Positions 8,907 through 17,927 are shown, numbered from the stretch's first letter. The stretch is 64,000 nucleotides of DNA from Oscillatoriophycideae cyanobacterium NC_groundwater_1537_Pr4_S-0.65um_50_18 (GCA_016208305.1 JACQYI010000078.1:248001-312000); one strand, 5' to 3'. The notes: generated by a model from the sequence alone, not told the origin. Translations and numbers: made by a program.

Positions 8907-9695
8907 TTGGACGACAACTATCAAGTCTACGTAAACCGAGTGGTGCGGGCGACGCTGCCTGAAACCTTTCAGTCGCAGGTACAGTACATTCAGCCCTCTC
9001 CCAAGTTTGAGCAGCAGCCAGATGGCACCATTCAACCTGCTCCCTTTCCAGGCTACACCGTCATTACCCCTCCCTGGGTGGATGATCGGCAAAACGGTGC
9101 TGTTTACACTCACCTCCAGCAATATCAGCAGCAAATTCTAGACAAGCTAGAGCCAAACTTGCTGATTCCTGTCCCAGCAGACAGCTTTCACTTCACGCTG
9201 GCCGATCTGATTTGGGCGAGTGCCTTTAATCACGCTTGCGAAGACCCAACGTTTGAAACGCAGCTTCACGATCGCGTGGCAGATAGCTTTTTTAAAAGCG
9301 AGTCCTCAGTGCAAGGTGAGAAGCCCATTTATTGGCAAATTATCGGGCTGTTTTTACGGACGCGGGCTTTGGGCGTGTGCCTGGTTCCCAGAGAACAAGA
9401 TTCCTACGATCGCGTCATTCAGCTCCGGCGCACCCTCTACCAAAATTCTGATCTGATTGCGCTAGGCGTAGAGCAGCAATATAACTTTACGGCTCACATC
9501 ACCTTAGGCTATTTTGGCGAGGCGGCTACCAGTGCAGATAGCGATCGGCTGAGCCAAGCGCTAATCGAGCTAAACAACCAATGGCTAGAGTCTGACGAAA
9601 TGCACGACGTCGGGCTGCATCGAGCTGAACTCCGCAAGTTTGACGACATGACTCGCTACTACCGCGAGCCAAATTGGGCAACCTTGGACTTTTAG
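8907..9695 (+). CDS. DUF1868 protein, 2H phosphoesterase-like
   Basis: About 262 residues from a TTG start at 8907 (LDDNYQVYVNRV), chosen because AAGGCAGG lies just upstream and family members as I recall them begin with this DDNYQ motif; an in-frame TTG at 8844 would add 21 residues with no homologous look. Two His-x-Thr-like motifs, SFHFTLADL and NFTAHITLGYFG, are the catalytic pair of the 2H phosphoesterase superfamily, which hydrolyses cyclic phosphates or 2'-5' linkages. The LPETFQSQVQ, PGYTVITPP and RTRALGVCLVPRE segments fit the DUF1868 family. Substrate unknown. Divergent from holA. Confidence 0.75.
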   Translation: MDDNYQVYVNRVVRATLPETFQSQVQYIQPSPKFEQQPDGTIQPAPFPGYTVITPPWVDDRQNGAVYTHLQQYQQQILDKLEPNLLIPVPADSFHFTLADLIWASAFNHACEDPTFETQLHDRVADSFFKSESSVQGEKPIYWQIIGLFLRTRALGVCLVPREQDSYDRVIQLRRTLYQNSDLIALGVEQQYNFTAHITLGYFGEAATSADSDRLSQALIELNNQWLESDEMHDVGLHRAELRKFDDMTRYYREPNWATLDF

Positions 9696-9701
9696 CCTCT
9701 G

Positions 9702-10772
9702 TTAGTCAGGTTTAGTGACGCTCGACTCACGCATGCCCGACTCACGTATTAGGGCTGCCCACTCAGGCGATCGCACCAGATCAACCGCATTGAACTCGCT
9801 ACCCCAGTTCTTAGAAAACGCCGTGAAGCTGTCTGCCCAATGCACGATCGCTTCTACTCGCGAGTAGGGAGAATGGATCAGCGATCGCCGCAAATACTCC
9901 GCCATTTCGGTTAGATGTCCGGTGTAGTAAAGATACCAGGCGATCCAGACTAGCGTGTTGTAGCGTACCTGTGGCTCTAGCCACCGAATTGCTTCAGGTA
10001 GATCGGGCTGAGCAAAAAAATGATCAATGACTGCGGCCAGCGATCGCGCCTGGGGCAACCCTTTGTGCATGGCGCTGGCCTCATGTTGGCGGTAGCCGAC
10101 GGTGATCTGGGGCAGCCATACGGCCTCGCAGCCCATGCGGGCTAGCCGCAGCACCAGATCGGTATCTTCAGCCGGAGGAAACCGCGGATCGAAGCCGCCC
10201 GATCGCTCTAGCCAGTCGCGCCGAAACAGCATGGCGCTGGGCAAAACAGGCTTCCAGCGGAGCCAACTCGCCAAATCGAGATGGGGAATTTGCTGCCAAG
10301 GTTCTACCACCATCAGCAGTTCGCCTTGAGCGTTGACCCGCTGCCAGCCGCTATGAACGATGCCCAGATGCGGCTGAGCTTTAAGACTCGATTCAGCGAT
10401 CGCTAGCCTTGCGGCCAAAGCCTGGGGCAACAAAAAATCATCGGCATCCAAAAACGCAATCCATTTGCCCTGAGCTAGATCAATTCCCCGATTGCGGGCG
10501 ATCGCTACGCCCTGATTTGCCTGCCGAACAGCGCGAATTTGGCCTGCGTAACGCTGCAAAACCTCTGGGGTGCTATCGGTGGAGCCATCATCTACCACAA
10601 GGATTTCTATCTCAGGGATTTCAACCCCAGGGATCTCGCCATCAGAACAGCTTTGGCTCAGCACGCTCTCGATCGCCTCCGACAAATAGCGATCGCAGTT
10701 GTAAGTGGGGATGATGACGCTGATCTGGGGTGCTGTATGGCTCAGCCCGTCACGCCTCAACCTTGATTCCAT
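9702..10772 (-). CDS. Family 2 glycosyltransferase
   Basis: 356 residues. GT-A fold transferase: ISVIIPTYNCDRYLSEAI opens the nucleotide-binding domain, VVDDGSTD follows, and the metal-binding DxD is in FLDADDF. A PAEDTDLVLRLARMG motif near residue 210 (ED acidic pair) supplies the likely catalytic base. The C-terminal ~110 residues are helical without clear membrane spans, so it is probably a soluble or peripheral enzyme transferring a sugar to a lipid- or protein-linked glycan. Its start overlaps the 3' end of cmpR by 23 bp, implying co-transcription, though a functional link with CO2 regulation is not evident. Acceptor unknown. Confidence 0.85.
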   Translation of the reverse strand: MESRLRRDGLSHTAPQISVIIPTYNCDRYLSEAIESVLSQSCSDGEIPGVEIPEIEILVVDDGSTDSTPEVLQRYAGQIRAVRQANQGVAIARNRGIDLAQGKWIAFLDADDFLLPQALAARLAIAESSLKAQPHLGIVHSGWQRVNAQGELLMVVEPWQQIPHLDLASWLRWKPVLPSAMLFRRDWLERSGGFDPRFPPAEDTDLVLRLARMGCEAVWLPQITVGYRQHEASAMHKGLPQARSLAAVIDHFFAQPDLPEAIRWLEPQVRYNTLVWIAWYLYYTGHLTEMAEYLRRSLIHSPYSRVEAIVHWADSFTAFSKNWGSEFNAVDLVRSPEWAALIRESGMRESSVTKPD

Positions 10773-11724
10773 CCTTTCCCTCTAGCTTCTCTGGCTGCCC
10801 CCCTCCTGGCAGGCGCATAAAGCTGTCAGATACGCTGGGCGCGGCTGCGATCAGATACTCCAAGAAAGTGCTGGCCACCACCGAAAGCTGCTTGCCCGCC
10901 AAATATACGACATACCACTCTCGTTGAATCGGAAAATGCTCGACATCCAAAATAGTTAGCTCGTTGGTAGAGCCATCCATGACCAGCGTATGGCGCGATA
11001 GGGCAGAGAGTCCTAACCCGCCTGAGATCGCTTGCTTAATCGCTTCATTGCTGCCTAATTCCAAGCGCACTTTCACAGCCAGGTTGTGATCATCCAACAG
11101 ATTCTGCAAGGCTCTGCGGGTGCCAGATCCAGGCTCTCGCATAATGAATATCTCTTCGGCTAGCCGCTCCAGCGGAATCTTTTTTTTGCCGGCCAGCGGG
11201 TGATTGTAGGGCGCAACCACCACCAACGGATTGTCTAGAAACGGATGCGCTTTAATATCCCAATTTTCGGGAAGCTGACTCATGACATAGAGATCATCCT
11301 GGTTAGCCGCAAGCCGTTCGACGACCTGCTCATGGTTTGTCACCGTCAGAGAGACATCAATGCCGGGATACTGCTGGCAAAAAGGGCCTAAGAGGCGTGG
11401 CATGAAGTATTTGGTCGTGGTAATCACAGCTAGCCGTAGCTTGCCTTGTTTCATGCCTTTTAAATTAGCCACACTCATTTCTAGCTGCTCTAGCCGCTGA
11501 AAGATCTCTTGACAAGTGGCAAACAGCTCTCGTCCGGCATCGGTGAGGAAGAGTTTTTTGCCGACCTGCTCAAACAGCGGCAACCCGATCGCCTTCGTCA
11601 ACTGTTTGACCTGCATAGAAACCGTAGGCTGTGTCAAAAACAGTTCTTCAGCAGCTCTGGTAAAGCTGCCATGTCTCGCAGTAGCCTCAAACACTTTGAG
11701 CTGGTGCAGGGTTGCATGTATCAC
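10750..11724 (-). CDS. cmpR: LysR-family regulator, CmpR/CbbR type
   Basis: 324 residues from a GTG start with GGAG 8 bp upstream. The N-terminal winged helix (HATLHQLKVFEATARHGSF, AEELFLTQPTVSMQVKQLTK) is close to Synechococcus CmpR as I recall it, the activator of the cmpABCD bicarbonate transporter and, under high light, of psbA. The effector domain keeps TTTKYFMPRLLGPFCQQYPG, PGSGTRRAL and LELGSNEAIKQAISGGLGLSALS. 2-phosphoglycolate and ribulose bisphosphate are known co-effectors of this clade. No cmp genes are in the window, so it acts in trans. NdhR or RbcR paralogues are less likely from the N-terminus. The 740-bp upstream region has LysR-like direct repeats. Confidence 0.8.
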   Translation of the reverse strand: MIHATLHQLKVFEATARHGSFTRAAEELFLTQPTVSMQVKQLTKAIGLPLFEQVGKKLFLTDAGRELFATCQEIFQRLEQLEMSVANLKGMKQGKLRLAVITTTKYFMPRLLGPFCQQYPGIDVSLTVTNHEQVVERLAANQDDLYVMSQLPENWDIKAHPFLDNPLVVVAPYNHPLAGKKKIPLERLAEEIFIMREPGSGTRRALQNLLDDHNLAVKVRLELGSNEAIKQAISGGLGLSALSRHTLVMDGSTNELTILDVEHFPIQREWYVVYLAGKQLSVVASTFLEYLIAAAPSVSDSFMRLPGGGQPEKLEGKDGIKVEA

Positions 11725-12467
11725 TGAGGGTTCTCCTAAACTAGCTGATGGTCGTTCACTTGCAGTCGTTCACTTGCAGTCTTTGCGCATGTTGTGTTTA
11801 GCGCACCCCTGCAGCCTGGATAGTTACATCCAGAAGATAGTTACATCCATAGTATTTAATCTATCATGGAGATTGTAACTAGTGATTTTAATCTATGCTT
11901 TTTACGGCTATGATACTTAAAGATTGGTAACAATAACTTCCCTTCCAGAAAGCGCTGTCTCTGCCTTTGTTGGCTTACCCGCTTTATTGGCTCAGTCTAT
12001 AGGCTCAGTGCCTCTACTGAGTGAAGTAAGCATCATTTGAGTTTTTACCTATGGCTCATGAAACTCAGCCAGCATAGAGGGCAGCTGCAGCGCTTTTTTC
12101 GACATTTTTTCCGCAAATTATCGGTACTTTTTCCGCAAATTATCGGTCAGGGCGATCGCTACCCTTTGAAGTTTGAGTAAATTCTAAGAATTTTGCGCTT
12201 GCTCCTTGTGCTTATTTCCGTATTATCCCTGAAGAAAAAAGCAGCCGATTCCAATTAGGTTTTGTGGCGGATAGGTATTGCGCAAAACGCAGTGTAAAGA
12301 CTTTGCTATTTCAGCCCCCCTAGCGATTCAGCCCTGTCTGAATGGGACAAAAAACGGCTAGAACCTACTTGTAGAGCGTAATTTGGGGTGTATATTATTT
12401 GATTGAGCCTTTCTAGCCTCCAAGGCATCGCCTGTAAAAGATATTTCACTATAAAGACCATCTTGCT
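11725..12467. promoter_or_regulatory. Divergent control region of cmpR and the receiver-kinase gene
   Basis: 743 bp without a gene. It has three separate short tandem duplications: GTCGTTCACTTGCA twice (11751-11778), GATAGTTACATCCA twice (11819-11832, 11836-11849) and TTTTTCCGCAAATTATCGGT twice (12106-12125, 12128-12147). TTTAATCTAT occurs twice 32 bp apart (11855-11864, 11887-11896), about three helical turns, 131-172 bp upstream of cmpR; this could be LysR-type autoregulation. No start-site signal could be fixed. Confidence 0.45.
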
Positions 12468-13607
12468 ATGAAAACCATCCTGGTGATTGAAGATGAGCCA
12501 GCAATTCGAGAGTCAATCTGCGACTTGCTGCAAATTGAAGGATTCAGCGTGATGAATGCTGGCCTGGGCGACGAAGGGATGCGGATGGCTCAAGAGCGCC
12601 TGCCCGACTTAATTCTTTGCGATGTCAACATGCCTGATATGGATGGCTATCAGGTACTCTCTACATTGCGCCAAAACCCGCTTGCTAAGACCATTCCATT
12701 CATTTTCTTGACTGCCAGAGGCACAAGGTCAGATCTGCGCCGTGGCATGAATTCGGGTGCAGATGACTACCTCGTGAAACCCTGTACCGCAGAAGAGCTA
12801 TTGGAGGCCATCACCTGTCGATTTGCCCGACATGAGCTGTTTCGGAGTCAATCTCAAGAGCAGTTGGAAACGCTCCGGAACAATATCGCCCTATTTTTGC
12901 CTCACGAACTGCACACGCCCCTCAACAGTATTTTGCTGTTCTCAGAAATTTTGATGGGGGAATATGAATCGATCAAGCGCAGCGAAATTGTAGAAATTGC
13001 GGAAGGCATTCATAGCTCAGCCGATCGCCTCTATCGGCTAATCCAAAATTTTCTGGCGTATGCCCAGCTCGAAATTGCCGCCCATGATCCGGAACGGCAG
13101 GCTGAGCTATGCAAAGGGGTGACTTTTAATGCAGAAAAGCAGATTACCGAAATCGCGGAATGTTTCGCTCAACAGGCACATCGACCTACCGACCTAACGT
13201 TGAATCTGCAAAAAGCCAATGTGCGTATGTCAGATGTGCGCCTGCAAAAGACGATGGAGGAGTTGATTAACAATGCCTTCAAATTTTCCGAACCGGGGAC
13301 GGCTGTTGAAATTAGCAGCTACCTGACTAAGGAACATTACGTAGTCCAGATTGCCGACCAAGGACGCGGCATGACGCCTGAGCAAATCGCCAGCTTAGGA
13401 GCCTATATGCAGTTCGATCGCCGTTTCTATGAGCAGCAAGGCTCTGGTTTGGGGCTGATTATCGCCAAACGAACGCTAGAACTGCATGGAGGGCAGCTAG
13501 TGATTGACAGTACGGTTGGGCAGCAAACGACGATTCAAGCCATCATTCCTTTGGCAGATCCAGAGGCGGAAAAGTGGTCTCCTATCTATGGCGCTGCGTT
13601 TCTTTAA
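12468..13607 (+). CDS. Soluble response-regulator/histidine-kinase fusion
   Basis: 379 residues, no membrane segment. An N-terminal receiver (1-120) has Asp8-9 acidic pocket residues (IEDE), phospho-acceptor Asp52 (LILCDVNMPDMDG) and Lys104 (VKP). The H-box FLPHELHTPLNS carries His146; a HATPase domain follows with the N-box (MEELINNAFKF), G1 (DQGRGM) and G2 (GSGLGLIIAKR). The order receiver-then-kinase means an upstream kinase phosphorylates the receiver and this in turn gates the kinase, so it is probably a middle relay. No partner regulator is adjacent. Start ATG at 12468. The function of this REC-HK architecture, common in cyanobacteria, is not assignable here. Confidence 0.88.
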   Translation: MKTILVIEDEPAIRESICDLLQIEGFSVMNAGLGDEGMRMAQERLPDLILCDVNMPDMDGYQVLSTLRQNPLAKTIPFIFLTARGTRSDLRRGMNSGADDYLVKPCTAEELLEAITCRFARHELFRSQSQEQLETLRNNIALFLPHELHTPLNSILLFSEILMGEYESIKRSEIVEIAEGIHSSADRLYRLIQNFLAYAQLEIAAHDPERQAELCKGVTFNAEKQITEIAECFAQQAHRPTDLTLNLQKANVRMSDVRLQKTMEELINNAFKFSEPGTAVEISSYLTKEHYVVQIADQGRGMTPEQIASLGAYMQFDRRFYEQQGSGLGLIIAKRTLELHGGQLVIDSTVGQQTTIQAIIPLADPEAEKWSPIYGAAFL

Positions 13608-13786
13608 CAAAAAATTAGCCTCGTTCTACTAGGCTAGAGATAGCGATAGCCGTAAAGATATCCTAAGGATCATCGATTAAATCAACCCAGATATTTTTAT
13701 TTCAGGTTAATTGATCCATGATTCTCAAGAGTAAGCTGCGGCTGTCGCACTGACGTTGGGTGAAAGAATTTACATCAGGTTAGCTT

Positions 13787-14188
13787 ATGGCAGACATCGT
13801 AGATATTGCAGTGAGTGCGGGTGCTTTTTCAACGCTGGTGACAGCCGTTAAGGCCGCAGGTTTGGTAGAAACCCTGAAAAGTCCGGGGCCTTTCACCGTC
13901 TTTGCACCCAATGACGAAGCCTTTGCTAAGCTTCCACCCGGAACCATTCGGACGCTGGTGCAAAATATTCCTCAACTGACGCGCATTCTCAAGTTTCACG
14001 TTGTTCCGGGTCGGCTGACCCAGGCAGATCTGGTGCAGATGGGCACGGTCACTTCGGTAGAAGGTTCTCCCATTCCAATTCACAGCGCTAACGGCTTTGA
14101 GGTGAAAAATGCGACCGTCGTTGCTGCCGATATTGCCGCCGATAACGGCATCATTCATGTGATTGATACCGTGATTTTGATGGGCTGA
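13787..14188 (+). CDS. Fasciclin (FAS1) domain protein
   Basis: 133 residues, essentially one FAS1 domain. H1 motif [15 protein letters not shown] near residues 36-50, the central [10 protein letters not shown] (YH-type motif) and the H2 motif [11 protein letters not shown] at the end define the fold, which mediates adhesion or matrix interaction. No signal peptide is visible, so export is uncertain; many cyanobacterial single-FAS1 proteins share this lack. A 14-bp tandem duplication spans the stop codon. Monocistronic by spacing. Confidence 0.88.
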   Translation: MADIVDIAVSAGAFSTLVTAVKAAGLVETLKSPGPFTVFAPNDEAFAKLPPGTIRTLVQNIPQLTRILKFHVVPGRLTQADLVQMGTVTSVEGSPIPIHSANGFEVKNATVVAADIAADNGIIHVIDTVILMG

Positions 14189-14206
14189 GCTTCATGGGCT
14201 GAGCTT
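14180..14206. repeat. 13-14-bp tandem duplication spanning the fasciclin stop
   Basis: ATGGGCTGAGCTTC is followed directly by ATGGGCTGAGCTT; the first copy contains the last two codons and the TGA stop of the fasciclin gene. Confidence 0.75.
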
Positions 14207-14229
14207 TATAAACAATGCATTCTAGATGG

Positions 14230-14260
14230 GGGAGTGGGTGCCGGCAAGACACCTACTCCC
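14230..14260 (+). terminator. Terminator-like hairpin after the fasciclin gene
   Basis: GGGAGTGGGTG (14230-14240) pairs with CACCTACTCCC (14250-14260): an 11-bp stem with one G-U and a 9-nt loop. It lies 42 bp beyond the fasciclin stop. The following bases (TAATTC) are not a real U-tract, so termination efficiency is uncertain. Confidence 0.5.
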
Positions 14261-14325
14261 TAATTCATAGCGCTCTAACCGGATAGCGACTGCTGTAGAA
14301 TGAGAAGGTATCGATACAATTCTTC

Positions 14326-15153
14326 ATGATGCAGCAGTTACGCACCGATCTAGAGTTAGCCGATCGAGCAGCGATCGCGACCTATCTGCAATCTGAGTTT
14401 CCCTTCTTAGAGGATGCAGAGACGCTCTCGCCTTACGTAGGAGGGAGAGCAGCAGGGCTTGAGCGTCTGCAAAGCTTTCAGCTAGAGAAATATGGCAAAC
14501 AGCGCAACTTTTTGGATGGCGAAGTCAGCCGCCTCTCGCCCTATGTCAGTCGAGGCTGTTTGACGCTAGAAGAACTGCGGCAATGGGCGCTAAAGCAACC
14601 TCGCTCTCGGTCAGTAGAAGTCTTTGTATTTGAGCTGGGCTGGCGAGCCTTTTTCCATCTGGTGTATGGGGAAGAGGGCGATCGCATCCTGCAAGATCTG
14701 GAGGAACCTAAAGTGCCGATGGGTCAGCATCAGCGATCGCTGCCCGCAGACATTGCCAACGGCACAACGGGCATTCCTTCAATGGATACGCTGATTCAGA
14801 TCTTGCGGGAGACAGGCTATCTGCACAACCATGCCCGCATGTATCTCGCGAGCTATGTGGTTCACTTTCGCAAGGTGTCTTGGCGGGCGGGAGCCGACTG
14901 GATGTATAGCCTGCTGATTGATGGAGATTTTGCCAGTAATCATCTATCTTGGCAGTGGGTCGCCTCTACTTTTTCCACAAAGCCCTACATTTTTAATCGA
15001 GAAAATTTAGAGCGCTACGCTGGCTCTGTGCTGCCAGGTGATCCCAAAAAGGGCGATCCGTTTAACTACTCTTACGAAGCGCTAGCCGAAAGACTTTTTG
15101 GGGGAGCCTATACCCCTGAACCGACTGGAAGACCGACAGGACAATATCAATAA
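14326..15153 (+). CDS. FAD-binding domain of a cryptochrome/photolyase, encoded separately
   Basis: 275 residues equivalent to the C-terminal helical FAD-binding half of photolyase/cryptochrome (FAD_binding_7). Recognisable motifs are LSPYVSRGCLTLEEL, FELGWRAFFHLV, TGYLHNHARMYLASYVV, and LIDGDFASNHLSWQW followed by TKPYIFN, which in photolyases holds FAD, including the Asn next to flavin N5. The N-terminal alpha/beta antenna domain is missing from this protein but is encoded by the next gene, whose ATG abuts this stop codon (TAA-ATG). The two together rebuild a photolyase in swapped order. Photoreceptor or repair function cannot be decided. The Trp positions of an electron-transfer chain would need alignment. 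Confidence 0.82.
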   Translation: MMQQLRTDLELADRAAIATYLQSEFPFLEDAETLSPYVGGRAAGLERLQSFQLEKYGKQRNFLDGEVSRLSPYVSRGCLTLEELRQWALKQPRSRSVEVFVFELGWRAFFHLVYGEEGDRILQDLEEPKVPMGQHQRSLPADIANGTTGIPSMDTLIQILRETGYLHNHARMYLASYVVHFRKVSWRAGADWMYSLLIDGDFASNHLSWQWVASTFSTKPYIFNRENLERYAGSVLPGDPKKGDPFNYSYEALAERLFGGAYTPEPTGRPTGQYQ

Positions 15154-15588
15154 ATGCCTCAATCAACACCTTCATCGCCTTCTCTCATTTGGTTTAACGA
15201 AGATGGGTTGAACCCTGGGCATCAGATGGTCAAAGACTACGCAGATGCTCCTAGAGTCTATGTTTTTGATGTGCCTGAATTACAAAGACAAAAGATTAGT
15301 AAGCATCGCGTTCAATTTATTTACGAGGCGCTACTAGAGATTCCATCTATCCAAATTTATCAGGGCGAAACAGTTGCAGTTCTGTTGCAGCTGATCGCAG
15401 ATTGGGCGATTCGCGAAGTGGTCACAACAGAAACGCCTAACCACATCATTAGAGGCTGGCAAAACGAACTTCAGCGATCGGTTGCTTTAACCACCTATCC
15501 CGATATCTTTCCCGTCACAGATACAACCTCACCACGTCGGTTTTCTCGCTACTGGCGTAAGCATGAGCGATCGTGGTTAACGCTTTAG
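15154..15588 (+). CDS. Photolyase-like alpha/beta (antenna) domain protein
   Basis: 144 residues resembling a minimal N-terminal DNA_photolyase domain: SLIWFNEDGLNP (in place of the usual WFRRDLR), YVFDVPELQRQKISKHRVQFIYEAL, YQGETVAVLLQL, VVTTETPNHIIRGWQNEL, and the interdomain-type tail FSRYWRKHERSW. It follows the FAD-binding gene with no gap. The basic RRDLR residues of true photolyases are replaced by NEDGL, so antenna-cofactor binding may be lost or altered. I infer that it forms a two-subunit flavoprotein with its neighbour. Confidence 0.7.
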   Translation: MPQSTPSSPSLIWFNEDGLNPGHQMVKDYADAPRVYVFDVPELQRQKISKHRVQFIYEALLEIPSIQIYQGETVAVLLQLIADWAIREVVTTETPNHIIRGWQNELQRSVALTTYPDIFPVTDTTSPRRFSRYWRKHERSWLTL

Positions 15589-15677
15589 CCAATACGCCAT
15601 TTGCATGAGGTACTGCTGAACAATCTTGACCGATTCAGTGACCATCCTCTATGATGAAATTGAACTACGGTGTTTGT

Positions 15678-15758
15678 ATGAATTTCGCCAAGCAGTTTTC
15701 TCTACAATTCCTTCTGCTGTTGTCGGGGGTTTCCCGACTGCGCCTGGCGCGCAAATAA
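15678..15758 (+). other. Leu-rich 26-codon frame with hairpin and T-run
   Basis: ATG at 15678 opens a 26-codon frame with seven Leu, four in a row (QFLLLLSG). Its distal half overlaps GTCGGG/CCCGAC (15722-15738) and TGCGC/GCGCA (15739-15753) hairpins, the second followed by TTTTT (15759-15763). This resembles a leader peptide with an attenuator but lacks a convincing ribosome-binding site and lies 370 bp before leuA. Confidence 0.25.
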
Positions 15759-15950
15759 TTTTTGACCCACAACCCCAATATCTATTCTGATTGCACCCTT
15801 ACAGCCTGCGATCGCAGAGCCGTTCTGCCCGGAATAGAAGCCATCCAATAGAGAGCGATCTAGTAGAGGCACAGGATTCTGTCTCTCGATCTTTGATCGC
15901 AGTATCTTTTGTCACGAGTTTATCCTTACTCCTTTCCTTCAGAGGTTCTT

Positions 15951-16136
15951 ATGGAACTCCATTTTTTGCTGCTTGCACTGTCACTTCGACTGCCAATGGG
16001 CTATCAGAGTTTGAGTCTGCGGCAGCCTGATAGCTCCAATGTTTCTAGCGTAGTTTTTCCTAAAAAATTCATTGCCGTAGCCATCCATTATTTGATTCAC
16101 AGTCCTATACGACATCGGAGAAAGCGATCGTGTTAA
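15951..16136 (+). CDS. Candidate Leu-rich leader peptide of leuA
   Basis: An ATG at 15951 with AGAGG five bases upstream opens a 61-codon frame starting [14 protein letters not shown]: seven of the first 14 codons are Leu, and two more follow by codon 23. The frame ends TGTTAA at 16136, overlapping the GTG start of the leucine-pathway enzyme by 7 bp, so translation of the two could be coupled. Leader peptides rich in the pathway amino acid control leu operons in other bacteria (established for enterobacteria and predicted for actinobacteria); application here is inference. The longer in-frame start at 15909 lacks a comparable ribosome-binding site. A 10-bp stem-loop follows the Leu-rich part. 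Confidence 0.45.
   Translation: MELHFLLLALSLRLPMGYQSLSLRQPDSSNVSSVVFPKKFIAVAIHYLIHSPIRHRRKRSC
15998..16036 (+). promoter_or_regulatory. Stem-loop in the leuA leader, possible attenuator
   Basis: GGGCTATCAG (15998-16007) pairs with CTGATAGCTC (16027-16036) with one G-U. A competing pairing CTGCC (15990-15994)/GGCAG (16021-16025) would disrupt it, as expected of alternative attenuator folds. The first T-run (16054-16058) is 17 nt after the stem, so a simple intrinsic terminator is not clear. Confidence 0.35.
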
Positions 16137-17887
16137 GTAATCCTGCCCGTAAATATCGCCCGTTTGCATCTGTTGATTTGCCCGATCGCACTTGGGTATC
16201 CCAAACCATCACCCACCCCCCTATCTGGTTGAGTACCGACTTGAGGGACGGCAATCAGGCGCTCATTGAACCCATGAGCGTCACTCGTAAACTGCGCCTG
16301 TTTCATTTGTTGGTGCAGATTGGGTTTAAAGAAATTGAAGTTGCGTTTCCCTCTGCATCCCAAACCGACTTCGATTTTGTCCGGCATTTGATTGAGCAAG
16401 ATTTAATTCCCGATGATGTCACCATCCAGGTTTTGACTCCTGCCCGTGAAGCGTTGATTCGCCGCACCTTTGCCTCGTTGGTGGGCGCAAAGCGGGCGAT
16501 CGTTCACTTATACAATGCCACCTCTCCCATTTTTCGCCGCACTGTCTTTGGACTCGATCGAGCCGGAACGATCGAGATGGCGGTTTCCAGCGCTCAATTG
16601 CTCCAGCAGCTTGCCGCCGAACAGCCCCAAACCCATTGGCGGTTTGAGTACTCGCCTGAGACGTTTACCGCCACAGAGCTAGATTTTTCTCGCGAGATTT
16701 GCAATGCTGTTTTAGAGGTTTGGCAGCCCAGCGCAGACCGCAAAGCCATCATCAACTTGCCTGCCACCGTCGAAGTGGCAACGCCCAACGTCTACGCCGA
16801 TCAAGTAGAGTGGATGCACCGCCATTTAGCCTATCGCGATCGCCTCATCTTGAGCGTGCATCCCCATAACGATCGCGGCTCCGGCATTGCCGCAGCAGAG
16901 CTGGCACAGATGGCGGGAGCCGATCGGGTAGAAGGCTGTCTGTTTGGCAATGGTGAACGGACGGGCAATGTCGATTTGGTCACATTGGCGCTGAATCTCT
17001 ACACTCAGGGCATTCATCCCCAGCTTGACTTTTCAGACATCAACGAAGTGGCGCGATCGGTGGAATATTGCAATCAGCTCCCGATTCATCCGCGTCACCC
17101 CTATGTAGGCGATTTGGTGTTCACGGCTTTTTCAGGTTCGCATCAGGATGCGATCAAAAAAGGCTTTGCGGCTCAGCAGCCAGAGGAGGTTTGGCAAATT
17201 CCTTATTTGCCGATCGATCCTGCCGATTTGGGGCGAAGCTATGAATCGGTGGTGCGGGTGAACAGTCAGTCTGGCAAGGGCGGCATTGCTTTTTTGCTAG
17301 AGCAGGAGTATGGATTGGTGCTACCCCGTCGATTGCAGATTGAGTTCAGCCAAGTGGTGCAGCAGGTAATGGATACGAGTGGTATGGAGATGACAGCATC
17401 CATGCTTTGGGAGTTGTTCGATCGCGAGTACCTCAAGGTTGATTCACCGTTGAGATATTTATCCCATGATCTGTCTTCAAGTCTGTCTTCAGGCAGTTCA
17501 GAGAGTTTGTCGGAACAGCAGATTCAGAGCATCTCAGTCTCAGTGGAAAATTCGACTGGCAGATATCAGTTAACAGGTCACGGCAACGGTGCAATCGATG
17601 CCTTGGTGAATGCGCTGAATACTTCTCTAAAGATGGATTTGAATGTTCACTCCTATGAGGAACGATCGCTGAGCCGAGGGAGTGATGCCTTGGCGATCGC
17701 CTATGTTGAAATCACGGGAGCGTTGGTCTCAGGTTCGGTCTACGGGGTCGGCATTGACCCTAATTTCACCACGGCAGCGTTGTTGGCGGTGATCAGTGCG
17801 GTGAACCGTGGGTTTAAGCGATCGGATGGGGGCATGCAAGTGCGGCTTTTGCAGCAGTTAAGCCTCAACTTGCAGCAACAGGTCTAG
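16130..17887 (+). CDS. leuA: 2-isopropylmalate synthase, long (class 2) form
   Basis: 585 residues from a GTG start with GGAGA 10 bp upstream. It condenses acetyl-CoA with 2-ketoisovalerate, the first committed step of leucine synthesis. The TIM-barrel has [12 protein letters not shown] (residues 34-45, metal Asp40), [14 protein letters not shown], and [11 protein letters not shown] (His244 and His246). The C-terminal LeuA_dimer regulatory domain begins near residue 450 after a Ser-rich linker ([16 protein letters not shown]) and is expected to bind leucine. This is the yeast/actinobacterial/proteobacterial-type enzyme rather than the ~535-residue LeuA usual in cyanobacteria, so a second leuA may exist elsewhere. 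Upstream Leu-rich frames suggest attenuation. Confidence 0.88.
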   Translation: MLSNPARKYRPFASVDLPDRTWVSQTITHPPIWLSTDLRDGNQALIEPMSVTRKLRLFHLLVQIGFKEIEVAFPSASQTDFDFVRHLIEQDLIPDDVTIQVLTPAREALIRRTFASLVGAKRAIVHLYNATSPIFRRTVFGLDRAGTIEMAVSSAQLLQQLAAEQPQTHWRFEYSPETFTATELDFSREICNAVLEVWQPSADRKAIINLPATVEVATPNVYADQVEWMHRHLAYRDRLILSVHPHNDRGSGIAAAELAQMAGADRVEGCLFGNGERTGNVDLVTLALNLYTQGIHPQLDFSDINEVARSVEYCNQLPIHPRHPYVGDLVFTAFSGSHQDAIKKGFAAQQPEEVWQIPYLPIDPADLGRSYESVVRVNSQSGKGGIAFLLEQEYGLVLPRRLQIEFSQVVQQVMDTSGMEMTASMLWELFDREYLKVDSPLRYLSHDLSSSLSSGSSESLSEQQIQSISVSVENSTGRYQLTGHGNGAIDALVNALNTSLKMDLNVHSYEERSLSRGSDALAIAYVEITGALVSGSVYGVGIDPNFTTAALLAVISAVNRGFKRSDGGMQVRLLQQLSLNLQQQV

Positions 17888-17927
17888 GGCTGCGCCCTGC
17901 TTTCAGTAGGCTGTCTACAGCGATAGG

